Shown: piece by piece, positions 1 to 6,082 of the stretch
How positions within the stretch are numbered: position 1 is the stretch's first letter
How the letters are laid out: each line of letters begins with the position of its first letter
The notes under the pieces: generated by a model
Told to the model about the DNA's origin: nothing
Database searches by the model: none
What the model saw: only the letters and a program-made list of their open reading frames with translations
Translations under genes and position numbers: made by a program
Assembly: GCA_944385595.1 (NCBI GenBank)
Contig: CALWXY010000223.1
Location: 1 to 7,687 of the forward strand
DNA length: 7,687 nt
Direction: 5' to 3'
Origin: an uncultured Oscillospiraceae bacterium
Lineage (GTDB): Bacteria > Bacillota > Clostridia > Oscillospirales > Oscillospiraceae

Positions 1-1
1 C

Positions 2-1189
2 GCCTCCGGCGCGGTCATACCTATGGACGGCTCGGTCACCGTCTACAGGGACGGCGCCCTCTCCTCGCTCGGCGCGATACGCCAGTACGACGTCTACTAC
101 TACCACACCGGCCTGCGCACCGTCTGGGCCTACAGCGAGAAGGCGGCGGGCACCATAACCGCGCTCAGCCCCAGCGCGGCGGCGCCGGAGTCGGTCACCC
201 TGGCAGGCAAGACCTATACCATAGGCACCTCGACGGCGGCGTTCAAGCTCTCCAGCCAGGGCAGCTACCACGTCGGCAGCACGGCGACATTGCTGCTCGG
301 CATGAACGGCGAGGTCGTGGATGTGCTGTCCTCCGCCTCCGTCAGCGGCGAGTATTACGGCGTCGTCCTCACCAGCACAAAGACCACCTCGAGCGACGGC
401 AGCTCCGTGCAGATACTCACGAAAATCGCGTGCACCGACGGCGTCGAGCGCAGCTTCTACCACAGCGGCAGCGCACTCGCAACCGGCAAGCTGGTGAGCG
501 TCAGCGTGTCGGAGAGCGGCACGAGCGTGAAGGGCATATCCAGCAAAAAGCTCACCGGCAAGGTCAGCGACGACGGCTCGAAGCTCGGCTCGACGAAATT
601 TGCCGACGGCGTGCAGATCATCGACGTCGACGGCGAGGGCGGCTGGGTCAGCGTCTACCCGTCCCGCCTTGCTGGCTATACGCTCAAAGACGGCGACGTG
701 AGCTACTACGAGCTGAACTCCGACGGCGAGATAAGCGTGCTGATTCTGAATAACGCCACCGGCGACACCGCGACCTACGGCTACATCACCGAGGTGAACG
801 AGAGCAGCTCCTCCAACGGCTTCAATATCTCCGGCAGCTACAGCTGCTTCCTGAACGGCGCGGAGACGACCATAAACACCACAAACCGCCTGTTCAGCGT
901 GGAGCGCGGCGGCGTGGCCGTCACATATAACAGCGACGGCAGCGTCAAGAACATGAAAAACCTCAGCTCCGTGCGCCTCAGCTCCATAGACTCGCTGAGC
1001 GCCAAGGGCGGCGGCGAGGATTGGGACATCTCCGAGAACGTCATGGTGCTCCTTATGTCCTCCGGAAAATGCTACTCCAGCTCACTCAGCTCCGTGGACA
1101 CTGAGAACTACACTCTCACCGGCTGGTACGACAGCGGCACCGGCTCCGCGGGCGGACTCATAAGAGTCATCACGGCGGTGGCAAAGTAA
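2..1189 (+). CDS. C-terminal part of a large secreted, probably SLH-type surface protein (5' end outside window)
   Basis: The reading frame is open from base 2 (Ala-Ser-Gly-Ala-Val-Ile-Pro before the first Met at base 23) and no ribosome binding site precedes that Met. The gene therefore very likely starts upstream; 395 residues are visible, ending at TAA. The composition is rich in Ser, Gly, Thr and Tyr with only three Cys. It alternates short polar stretches with beta-strand-like segments such as SVTLAGKTYTIG and ATLLLGMNGEVVDV, and has no membrane helix. This is typical of exported wall-associated proteins. From memory, segments of this style (a YDVYYY stretch, then an AGKTYTIG strand, then LLLGMNG) sit downstream of SLH domains in Oscillospiraceae surface proteins. 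No SLH repeat lies in the visible part, so that assignment is inferred. It would be exported and act at the cell surface, perhaps as a structural layer component. It is convergent with the DUF362 gene and ends 6 bp before a terminator. Confidence 0.65.
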   Translation, partial: ASGAVIPMDGSVTVYRDGALSSLGAIRQYDVYYYHTGLRTVWAYSEKAAGTITALSPSAAAPESVTLAGKTYTIGTSTAAFKLSSQGSYHVGSTATLLLGMNGEVVDVLSSASVSGEYYGVVLTSTKTTSSDGSSVQILTKIACTDGVERSFYHSGSALATGKLVSVSVSESGTSVKGISSKKLTGKVSDDGSKLGSTKFADGVQIIDVDGEGGWVSVYPSRLAGYTLKDGDVSYYELNSDGEISVLILNNATGDTATYGYITEVNESSSSNGFNISGSYSCFLNGAETTINTTNRLFSVERGGVAVTYNSDGSVKNMKNLSSVRLSSIDSLSAKGGGEDWDISENVMVLLMSSGKCYSSSLSSVDTENYTLTGWYDSGTGSAGGLIRVITAVAK

Positions 1190-1195
1190 GTAAAT

Positions 1196-1228
1196 AAAAA
1201 AGGCATGGCTCAAAGCCATGCCTTTTTT
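1196..1228. terminator. Bidirectional Rho-independent terminator between convergent genes
   Basis: A perfect 9-bp stem (GGCATGGCT / AGCCATGCC, 1202-1210 and 1214-1222) closes a 3-nt loop. It is flanked by six A on the left and six T on the right. Because of the flanking tracts it can end transcription from either side: the surface-protein gene on plus and the DUF362 operon on minus, whose stop codon lies 11 bp away. Confidence 0.93.
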
Positions 1229-1239
1229 ATTTGGAAAGC

Positions 1240-2373
1240 CTATTTGATTTTGATCAGCTCATAGCTGCGGGAGCCGAGACCAATCTCCTCGGCGTGCTCG
1301 AGGCAGCTCTCCCACTCGCACTCCGGCGCGGAGTTGCGGAAGTGGTCGTGCTTGTCGACGAAGCCGGGCTCGTGCATGTGGCGGTCGAGCTGGCTGTCGG
1401 GAATGGGGGAGGCGGCGAGACAGGCGTCGACACAGGCCTGGTCGAGGGCGAGAGGGTCGAACGAGGCGAACATGCCGATGTTGGGGAGTATGGGCATGTC
1501 GTTCTCACAGTGGCAGTCGCAGTTGGGGGAGACGTCGACGACGAGGGAGACATGGAACTGCGGTCTGCCGTCGACGACGGCCTTGGCGTACTCGGCCATG
1601 CGGCAGTTGAGCAGCTTGCCGGCCTTGTCGTTCACGAAGGAGATGGCGTCGTAGTTGCAGGCGCCGAGGCAGCGGCCGCAGCCGACGCAGTTTGCGGTGT
1701 TGATGGTCATTTTGCCGGTGGCCTCGTCGAAGAAGAGGCCGTCGTTCGCGCACTCGCGCATACAGCGGCGGCAGCCGCGGCACTTTCTGGCGGAGATACG
1801 GGGCTTGCCGCTGGCGTGCTGGTCCTTTTTACCGGCGCGCGAGCCGCAGCACATGCCGATGTTCTGGATGGCGCCGCCGAAGCCGGTCATCTCGTGGCCT
1901 TTGAAGTGGGTGAGGCTGATGAACACATCGGCGTCCATGATGGCGCGGCCGATGCGCGCCTCCTTGACGTAGGTGCCGCCCTCGACGGGGACGGCAATAT
2001 CGTCTGTGCCCTTGAGGCCGTCGCCTATGATGACGGGGCAGCCCGCGGAGAGGGGCGAGAAGCCGTTCTCCCAGGCGCACTCGAGGTGCTCAAGCGCGTT
2101 CTTGCGCTTGCCGGGGTAGAGGGTGTTGCAGTCGGTGAGGAAGGGGCGTCCGCCCAGCTCCTTCACGAGGTCGGCCACCGCCTTGGCGTAGTTCGGGCGC
2201 AGGAAGGAGATATTGCCCAGTTCGCCGAAGTGCATTTTGATGGCGACGAATTTGCCGTCCATATCGATGTCGGCGATGCCGGCGGCGCGCATGAGATTTT
2301 TGAGCTTGGTGGGCAGGCCACTGCCGAAGGCTTTGGTGTGGAAGTCGGTGAAGTAGACCCTGGATTTTTCCAT
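1240..2373 (-). CDS. DUF362 domain protein with two [4Fe-4S] ferredoxin clusters
   Basis: A 377-residue protein of the DUF362 family with a ferredoxin-like insert. Two complete CxxCxxCxxxC motifs are visible: Cys198/201/204/208 (CRGCRRCMREC) and Cys229/232/235/239 (CVGCGRCLGAC). Each should bind a [4Fe-4S] cluster. DUF362-type segments lie on both sides (about 43-180 and 255-320), including HFKGHEMTGFGGAIQNIGM around 156-174. A further CxCxC cluster, Cys285/287/289, could form another metal site. There is no signal peptide or membrane helix, so it is probably a cytoplasmic redox protein; the substrate of this family is not established. The frame is open 22 codons further upstream, but that extension runs into the preceding gene. 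The Met at 2373 is preferred because AAAGGA stands 11 nt upstream. It is second in an operon, 28 bp behind the Thr-Pro-linker protein. The stop codon is TAG. Confidence 0.9.
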   Translation of the reverse strand: MEKSRVYFTDFHTKAFGSGLPTKLKNLMRAAGIADIDMDGKFVAIKMHFGELGNISFLRPNYAKAVADLVKELGGRPFLTDCNTLYPGKRKNALEHLECAWENGFSPLSAGCPVIIGDGLKGTDDIAVPVEGGTYVKEARIGRAIMDADVFISLTHFKGHEMTGFGGAIQNIGMCCGSRAGKKDQHASGKPRISARKCRGCRRCMRECANDGLFFDEATGKMTINTANCVGCGRCLGACNYDAISFVNDKAGKLLNCRMAEYAKAVVDGRPQFHVSLVVDVSPNCDCHCENDMPILPNIGMFASFDPLALDQACVDACLAASPIPDSQLDRHMHEPGFVDKHDHFRNSAPECEWESCLEHAEEIGLGSRSYELIKIK

Positions 2374-2384
2374 GTGTTCAGATT

Positions 2385-2390
2385 TCCTTT
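2385..2390 (-). promoter_or_regulatory. Ribosome binding site that sets the DUF362 start
   Basis: On the minus strand AAAGGA stands 11 nt before the ATG at 2373. It supports that start over the upstream in-frame Met at 2439, which lies inside the preceding gene. The spacing is slightly long. Three copies of TTCAG (plus strand, 2389-2405) surround it and span the stop codon of the upstream gene. Confidence 0.7.
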
Positions 2391-2401
2391 CAGTTTTCAG
2401 T

Positions 2402-3058
2402 TCAGGCTGAGATGTGTCCGGAGGCGGTGATGGTCTCAAGCTCCTCGCCGCCGTAGCTGCCGCCGAAGCGCCAGACCAGCTCGGCGTCGAGGTCGAGGCC
2501 GCCGTCGGAGATGGGGACGTTCACGGTCACGGAGCCGAGCTTCGTGAGGACGAGACTCTGGCTGTCGGAGCTGACCTCGTCGGTGTTGAAGGTGTAGGTG
2601 CCGCCCGCGACGGTGAGCGCCGCGCCGTAGGGGATGGCGGTGCAGTGCAGGCTGTAGGACTGCGCGTACATTTCAACGGTCAGCGAGGCTGTGCCGCCGC
2701 CGTTGGAGACAGCGCTCCACTCCGCGATAATCTCAAGCCCGGTGCCGGTGTCGGAGCGGAAGCTGCCGCCGGCGGAGAGCGACGGCGTGGGCGTGGGAGT
2801 GGGCGTCGGCGTCGGAGTCGGCGTGGGGGTAGGCGTGGGCGTGGGAGCCGTGCTGGGCGGAGGGCTCACGAGCATGGGCGGCTCGCTCTGTGGAGCGGAG
2901 CTGACGCCGAAGCTGGGCAGGGCAGGGGAGACCGCCTCCTGCTCCGGCAGCTCGTCGCTGCCGCAGGAGCGGAGCACGAAGAAAATCGCAATCACGATGA
3001 TGAAGAATATGAGCAGGGCGAACATACCGGCGGGCGGGCCCTGCCTTCTCGTTGACAT
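2402..3058 (-). CDS. Small membrane-anchored protein with Thr-Pro linker and unknown extracellular domain
   Basis: A 218-residue protein that I do not recognise as a named family. Its layout is clear: a short basic N-terminus (STRRQGPP), one strongly hydrophobic helix at about residues 12-29, an acidic/Pro/Ser-rich stretch (33-71), an uninterrupted (Pro-Thr)10-Pro run at 72-92, and a beta-rich, Gly/Ser/Thr-rich C-terminal domain (about 95-218). This predicts a signal anchor with the C-terminal domain held outside the membrane on a rigid wall-spanning linker. Cys32 follows the helix, but the preceding LRS is a poor lipobox, so a lipoprotein is less likely. The start at 3058 is chosen because GAGGTGA stands 5 nt upstream, just below a consensus promoter. 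A longer same-frame extension to 3391 overlaps the dehydrogenase gene and crosses its terminator, so it is rejected. It is the first gene of the operon with the DUF362 protein. The role is unknown; wall or envelope binding is an inference from layout. Confidence 0.8.
   Translation of the reverse strand: MSTRRQGPPAGMFALLIFFIIVIAIFFVLRSCGSDELPEQEAVSPALPSFGVSSAPQSEPPMLVSPPPSTAPTPTPTPTPTPTPTPTPTPTPSLSAGGSFRSDTGTGLEIIAEWSAVSNGGGTASLTVEMYAQSYSLHCTAIPYGAALTVAGGTYTFNTDEVSSDSQSLVLTKLGSVTVNVPISDGGLDLDAELVWRFGGSYGGEELETITASGHISA
2783..2845 (-). repeat. Degenerate hexamer tandem repeat encoding (Pro-Thr)10-Pro
   Basis: Ten consecutive Pro-Thr codon pairs plus a final Pro lie inside the anchored-protein gene. 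The third bases vary (CCC, CCG and CCT; ACG, ACC and ACT), so the run is kept at the protein level and is not a recent perfect DNA expansion. Such runs form stiff extracellular spacers and are often glycosylated. Length variation between strains is plausible. Confidence 0.9.
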
Positions 3059-3063
3059 AGGAA

Positions 3064-3070
3064 TCACCTC
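3064..3070 (-). promoter_or_regulatory. Ribosome binding site at the extreme 5' end of the anchored-protein mRNA
   Basis: GAGGTGA on the minus strand lies 5 nt before the ATG at 3058 and fixes this start. The predicted transcription start (about 3070) falls at its first base, so the untranslated leader would be only about 12 nt long. Confidence 0.75.
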
Positions 3071-3076
3071 GCTAAG

Positions 3077-3105
3077 ATTATGAACCGGCAAGCAATATTT
3101 GTCAA
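3077..3105 (-). promoter_or_regulatory. Sigma-A promoter of the anchored-protein/DUF362 operon
   Basis: On the minus strand, TTGACA (3105-3100, a perfect -35) is followed by a 17-bp spacer and CATAAT (3082-3077, five of six -10 bases). The start site is expected near 3070. The promoter sits directly behind the terminator of the dehydrogenase gene, which isolates the operon from upstream transcription. Confidence 0.87.
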
Positions 3106-3111
3106 TAACAT

Positions 3112-3137
3112 AAAAAAGGGGCGCCAAAAGGCGCCCC
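3112..3137 (-). terminator. Rho-independent terminator of the dehydrogenase gene
   Basis: Read on the minus strand, a perfect 8-bp GC stem (GGGGCGCC / GGCGCCCC, 3130-3137 and 3118-3125) with a TTTT loop is followed by six T (3117-3112). It lies 18 bp after the TGA stop of the dehydrogenase and 6 bp before the -35 box of the next operon. Confidence 0.93.
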
Positions 3138-3155
3138 TGCGATTTTATATGGGAA

Positions 3156-4109
3156 TCAGGCGTTGACGACGTTCTCGGGCTTGCCGTCGAGGAAGGCCTT
3201 GACGTTGTCCATGGCGACCTTGAGCAGACGCTCACGGCCCTCGACGCTGCAGCCGGCGATGTGCGGGGTGATGATGCAGTTGGGGGCGTCGAGCAGGACG
3301 CTGCCGGCCTCCATCGGCTCCTTGGAGATGACGTCGAGGCAGGCGTAGCCGATTTTGCCGCTCTTGAGGCCCTCGACGAGGTCCTTCTCAACGACCAGCG
3401 GGCCGCGGGCGCAGTTGATGAATATGACGCCGGTCTTCATCTTGGCGATGGTCTCGGCGTTAATCATGCCGCGGTTCTCGGCGTTGAGGACACAGTGCAT
3501 GGAGATGACGTCGGCGCGGGCGAGAGCCTCGTCGAGCTCGACATACTCGGCGTCGGTGACGTTGGGGTTTCGGTACTGGTCGACGGCGAGGACCTTCATG
3601 CCGAGGGCGTTGGCGATGCGGCCGGTGGTCTGGCCGATGCGGCCGTAGCCGATGACGGCCATGGTCTTGCCGCTCAGCTCGTGGAGGGGGGCCTTCCAGT
3701 AGCAGAAGTCGCGGCTGGTGATCCACTCGCCTGCGTGGACGGACTCATTGTGCAGGGCGACGCGGTTGGTTATCTCGAGCAGCATGGAGATGGCGTGCTG
3801 GCCGACGGAATCGGTGCCGTAGACGGGGACGTTGGTGACGACGATGCCCTTCTCCTTGGCGGCGGCGCAGTCGACGGGGTCGTAGCCGGTGGCGGTGACG
3901 CCGATGTACTTGAGCTGCGGGTTCTTGTCCATGATTTCGCGGGTGATGCGAACCTTGTTGGTGAGGATTATCGGGGCGTCCTTGATGCGCTCGAGCACAT
4001 CGCAGTCCTCGGTAAAGTCAAAGATTTCGGTCTCGCCCATGGCGAGCAGCGGATCCCAGCTGAGGTCACCGGGGTTTTTGTTGTATCCATCGAGAACGAC
4101 AATCTTCAT
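3156..4109 (-). CDS. D-isomer-specific 2-hydroxyacid dehydrogenase (glycerate dehydrogenase / hydroxypyruvate reductase type)
   Basis: A 317-residue cytoplasmic enzyme that should reduce a 2-keto acid to the D-2-hydroxyacid, or the reverse, with NAD(H). The Rossmann motif GYGRIGQTTG begins at Gly154 (Gly154/156/159). Asp177 follows at the end of strand 2 and points to NAD rather than NADP. The catalytic triad is present: Arg235 in NCARGPLV, Glu264 in DVISKEP and His283 in PHIAG. The N-terminal catalytic-domain segment VTATGYDPVD (71-80) and the overall length fit the hydroxypyruvate reductase/glycerate dehydrogenase branch; the exact substrate (hydroxypyruvate, glyoxylate or another) cannot be read from sequence. 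AAAGGAG about 10 nt before ATG supports the start. It is a single-gene unit with its own promoter and terminator, although read-through from deoD is possible because no terminator is seen after deoD. Confidence 0.93.
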   Translation of the reverse strand: MKIVVLDGYNKNPGDLSWDPLLAMGETEIFDFTEDCDVLERIKDAPIILTNKVRITREIMDKNPQLKYIGVTATGYDPVDCAAAKEKGIVVTNVPVYGTDSVGQHAISMLLEITNRVALHNESVHAGEWITSRDFCYWKAPLHELSGKTMAVIGYGRIGQTTGRIANALGMKVLAVDQYRNPNVTDAEYVELDEALARADVISMHCVLNAENRGMINAETIAKMKTGVIFINCARGPLVVEKDLVEGLKSGKIGYACLDVISKEPMEAGSVLLDAPNCIITPHIAGCSVEGRERLLKVAMDNVKAFLDGKPENVVNA

Positions 4110-4143
4110 GTCAGCGGCACTCCTTTAACTTAAATGTTATTTT

Positions 4144-4163
4144 ATCAACAAATCCTTGCTGAT
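4144..4163 (-). promoter_or_regulatory. Imperfect palindrome at the dehydrogenase transcription start (possible operator or 5' hairpin)
   Basis: On the minus strand ATCAGCAA, a 4-nt GGAT centre, then TTGTTGAT: 8-nt arms with a single mismatch, which would be a G-U pair in RNA. It begins at the predicted start site (about 4163). It could be a repressor site or a small 5' stem protecting the mRNA. No family is assigned. Confidence 0.4.
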
Positions 4164-4169
4164 GAGAAA

Positions 4170-4198
4170 ATATTATCACCATTCATGCCGTTTGTAAA
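4170..4198 (-). promoter_or_regulatory. Sigma-A promoter of the dehydrogenase gene
   Basis: Minus strand TTTACA (4198-4193), a 17-bp spacer and TAATAT (4175-4170). The start is predicted near 4163, giving a leader of about 54 nt. It lies in the 131-bp AT-rich gap between deoD and the dehydrogenase. Confidence 0.7.
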
Positions 4199-4240
4199 GA
4201 GGTTTCCGCAGAATTTTGGAGTTTTTGTGAGAAAAAATTA

Positions 4241-4969
4241 TTAGATATGCCCGAGCGCTCTGGCGGTCTCGAGGGCGACCTCCATCATCTGGGTGAAGGA
4301 AGTCTGGCGCTCGGCGGCGGTGGTGGCCTCGCCGGTGACGAGGTGGTCGGAGATGGTGAGAAGGGCGAGGGCGCGCTTGCCGGCGCGGGCGGCGTTCATA
4401 TAGAGGGCGGCGGCCTCCATCTCTATGCAGAGGACGCCCATCTTCTGCCATTTGGAGTTGGCGGCGGGGTCGTCGTCATAGAAGGTGTCGCTGGAGAGGA
4501 TGTTGCCGACGTGATAGCGCGCGCCGATGGCCTTGGCCTGGGCGACGGCGGTTTTGAGCATATCGTAGTCCGCCGTAGGGGCGAGCGTGCCGGGCAGGCC
4601 GAACTGGGAGGCGTAATTGGAGTTGGTGGAGGCGGCCATGCCGAAGACGAGGTCGCGCACGCGCACCTTTTCGCTCAGAGAACCGGCGGAGCCTATGCGC
4701 ATGATGTTCTCAACGCCGAAGATGTTGTACAGCTCCCAGCTGTAGATGCCTATGGACGGCATACCCATGCCGGAGGCCATGACGGAGACGCGGGTGTCCT
4801 TGTACATGCCGGTGTAGCCGTGGATGCCGCGGACGTTGTTCACGAGCTTTGCGTCTGTGAGATAGGTCTCGGCGATGAATTTGGCGCGCAGCGGGTCGCC
4901 GGGCATGAGGACGGTTTTGGCAAAGTCGCCGGGGGCGGCGTCTATGTGCGGGGTGGGATAGCTGGCCAT
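4241..4969 (-). CDS. deoD: Purine-nucleoside phosphorylase, DeoD type
   Basis: A 242-residue protein matching the hexameric, trimer-of-dimers class of purine-nucleoside phosphorylases. It splits purine (deoxy)nucleosides with phosphate into the free base and (deoxy)ribose 1-phosphate, in the cytoplasm, for purine salvage. Visible signature residues: His8 (reaches the neighbouring subunit in the family), the phosphate-site GDPLRAK (24-30) with Arg28, Arg47 in NNVRG, Arg91 in RIGSAG, the ribose-site EMEAA (183-187), and the catalytic Asp208 in ISDH with Arg221 in TTAAERQT. Length fits the roughly 235-240 residues usual for DeoD. AAAGGAG with a 7-nt spacer precedes ATG. It is the second gene after the asparaginase, only 18 bp apart, so co-transcribed. 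The gene ends TAA-TAA, and no GC-rich terminator hairpin follows. Confidence 0.96.
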   Translation of the reverse strand: MASYPTPHIDAAPGDFAKTVLMPGDPLRAKFIAETYLTDAKLVNNVRGIHGYTGMYKDTRVSVMASGMGMPSIGIYSWELYNIFGVENIMRIGSAGSLSEKVRVRDLVFGMAASTNSNYASQFGLPGTLAPTADYDMLKTAVAQAKAIGARYHVGNILSSDTFYDDDPAANSKWQKMGVLCIEMEAAALYMNAARAGKRALALLTISDHLVTGEATTAAERQTSFTQMMEVALETARALGHI

Positions 4970-4987
4970 GATGTAGCTCCTTTCAAA

Positions 4988-5980
4988 TCAGAGGATGTCG
5001 CGCGCGACGGGCGCGTAGAAGAGGCGCTTGATTTCATCCGGATCCCTGGTCTGCGCGAGGACCCACATGAGCTTGGTGACGACGGCCTCGATGGTCATGT
5101 CGTAGGCCTCGATGAGGCCGAAGCGCTTTTTGACGTTGTAGCCGACCTCGTAGACGGTCATGTCGCTGCCCTCGTGGGGCACCTGGGTGGACATGACTAT
5201 GGTGCGGCCGGAGGCAATCCAGTCCTCTATGGCCTCGATGAAGCGCTCGTTTTCGTAGCACGGGACGCCGCCGACGCCGAAGGACTCGATGACCATGGCG
5301 TCGTAGAGGCCCTTTGCGAGGCTGAGAATCTCGGGGTCGGCGCCGGGTATGAGCTTGTAGACGAAAACTCTGGGGTTCATCTCGAGGTAGAAGTCGGGGC
5401 GCTCGGCCTCGACGTGCTCCTCGACAAAGAAGATGATTCTGCTCTCGCGGATCTCGGCGACGAACGGGAAGTCGATGCTGGAGAAGGCGTTGTAGCTCTT
5501 GGTGAAGCGCTTGCGCGCTCTTGTGCCGAGGATGACCTTGCCGTCGAAGACGAGGTGGACGCCGCAGGCCCTGTCGTCGGCGGCGTAGAGGAAGGCGTTG
5601 CGGAGGTTGCTGCGGGCGTCGGTGTCGCGGGCGTAGATGGACTTCTGCGAGCCGGTGAAAACTATGGGCTTGCGGCTGTTCTGGATGAGGTATGAGAGCG
5701 CGGCGAGGGTGTAGGCCATGGTGTCGGTGCCGTGGGTGACGACGAAGCCGTCGAACTCGTCGTAGTGCGAGCGGATGCACCCGGCAATGCCTATCCAGTG
5801 GCGCGAGTTCATGTTGGTGCTGTCGAGGTTATAGAGCTGAATGGCTGTGACGTTGCAGATGGACTCGACCTCGGGGACGTAGCTGAGTATTTCCTCCGAG
5901 GTGATGCTCGGCGCGAGTCCGGAATCCGTCGGCTTTGAGGCGATGGTGCCGCCGGTTGCAATCAGAAGAATATTTTTCAT
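4988..5980 (-). CDS. L-asparaginase, cytoplasmic type
   Basis: A 330-residue asparaginase that hydrolyses L-asparagine to aspartate and ammonia. The family active site is complete: Thr12 in TGGTIA (9-14), Asp53-Ser54-Thr55 in the substrate loop, His83-Gly-Thr85-Asp86 in THGTDTM, and Lys161 in RFTK. The second-half segment TQVPHEGSDMTVYEVG (265-280) also fits the fold. There is no signal peptide or lipobox, which argues for the cytoplasmic type I rather than the secreted type II; type I is usually the lower-affinity catabolic form. The Met at 5980 is chosen because GGAGGAG lies 3 nt upstream. An in-frame TTG at 6013 would add 11 residues but has no ribosome binding site and lies at the predicted transcription start. 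It is first in an operon with deoD; no biochemical link between the two is evident beyond nitrogen and nucleoside scavenging. Confidence 0.93.
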   Translation of the reverse strand: MKNILLIATGGTIASKPTDSGLAPSITSEEILSYVPEVESICNVTAIQLYNLDSTNMNSRHWIGIAGCIRSHYDEFDGFVVTHGTDTMAYTLAALSYLIQNSRKPIVFTGSQKSIYARDTDARSNLRNAFLYAADDRACGVHLVFDGKVILGTRARKRFTKSYNAFSSIDFPFVAEIRESRIIFFVEEHVEAERPDFYLEMNPRVFVYKLIPGADPEILSLAKGLYDAMVIESFGVGGVPCYENERFIEAIEDWIASGRTIVMSTQVPHEGSDMTVYEVGYNVKKRFGLIEAYDMTIEAVVTKLMWVLAQTRDPDEIKRLFYAPVARDIL

Positions 5981-5983
5981 TTT

Positions 5984-5990
5984 CTCCTCC
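5984..5990 (-). promoter_or_regulatory. Ribosome binding site that sets the asparaginase start
   Basis: GGAGGAG on the minus strand, followed by AAA and ATG (5980-5978). It decides the start in favour of Met 5980 over the upstream TTG at 6013, which lacks any Shine-Dalgarno sequence. Confidence 0.88.
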
Positions 5991-6016
5991 GTAGTGGTGA
6001 ATTGCTTATCCAATTT

Positions 6017-6045
6017 ATTGTAACATTGCTTTTCGAGTTTGTAAA
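6017..6045 (-). promoter_or_regulatory. Sigma-A promoter of the asparaginase-deoD operon
   Basis: Minus strand TTTACA (6045-6040), a 17-bp spacer and TACAAT (6022-6017). TGT directly precedes the -10, giving an extended -10 (TGn). The start is expected near 6010, a leader of about 30 nt. The -35 begins 7 bp after the A:T-extended stem of the degV terminator. Confidence 0.87.
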
Positions 6046-6052
6046 CAATAGG

Positions 6053-6078
6053 AAAGGCCCTCAGAAATGAGGGCCTTT
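6053..6078 (-). terminator. Rho-independent terminator of the marR-degV operon
   Basis: A perfect 8-bp stem (GGCCCTCA / TGAGGGCC, 6056-6063 and 6068-6075), extended by three A:T pairs, around a 4-nt loop. It starts 4 bp after the degV TAA. On the minus strand the T run is short and broken (TTTCCTATTGTTT), so termination may be incomplete and some read-through into the asparaginase operon is possible. Confidence 0.85.
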
Positions 6079-6082
6079 TGCT

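Noticed and set aside
1231..2430. A 399-codon plus-strand frame antisense to the DUF362 gene.
   Set aside because: Composition is Ala/Gly/Val-rich without motifs, it starts inside the terminator region, and the minus strand has eight ferredoxin cysteines in correct spacing.
2783..2845. CRISPR or microsatellite-like array.
   Set aside because: The repeat unit is a 6-bp degenerate coding repeat for Pro-Thr, in frame inside a gene, with no spacers.
3059..3391. N-terminal extension of the anchored-protein frame to 3391.
   Set aside because: The added part is Arg/Ser/Pro-rich, overlaps the dehydrogenase gene out of frame, and passes through a terminator and a promoter. The ribosome binding site at 3064-3070 fixes the start at 3058.
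3261..4133. A 290-codon plus-strand frame antisense to the dehydrogenase.
   Set aside because: Same bias artefact; the dehydrogenase motifs and catalytic triad are intact on the minus strand.
4247..5695. A 482-codon open frame on the plus strand, antisense to deoD and the asparaginase.
   Set aside because: Its translation is a low-complexity run of Gly, Val, Asp, Glu and Ala with no motif. It spans two well-identified enzymes on the other strand and is explained by GC-rich codon bias.
5981..6013. Asparaginase start at an upstream in-frame TTG.
   Set aside because: No ribosome binding site, at the predicted transcription start, and the added residues precede the normal family N-terminus MKNILLIATGGTIA.
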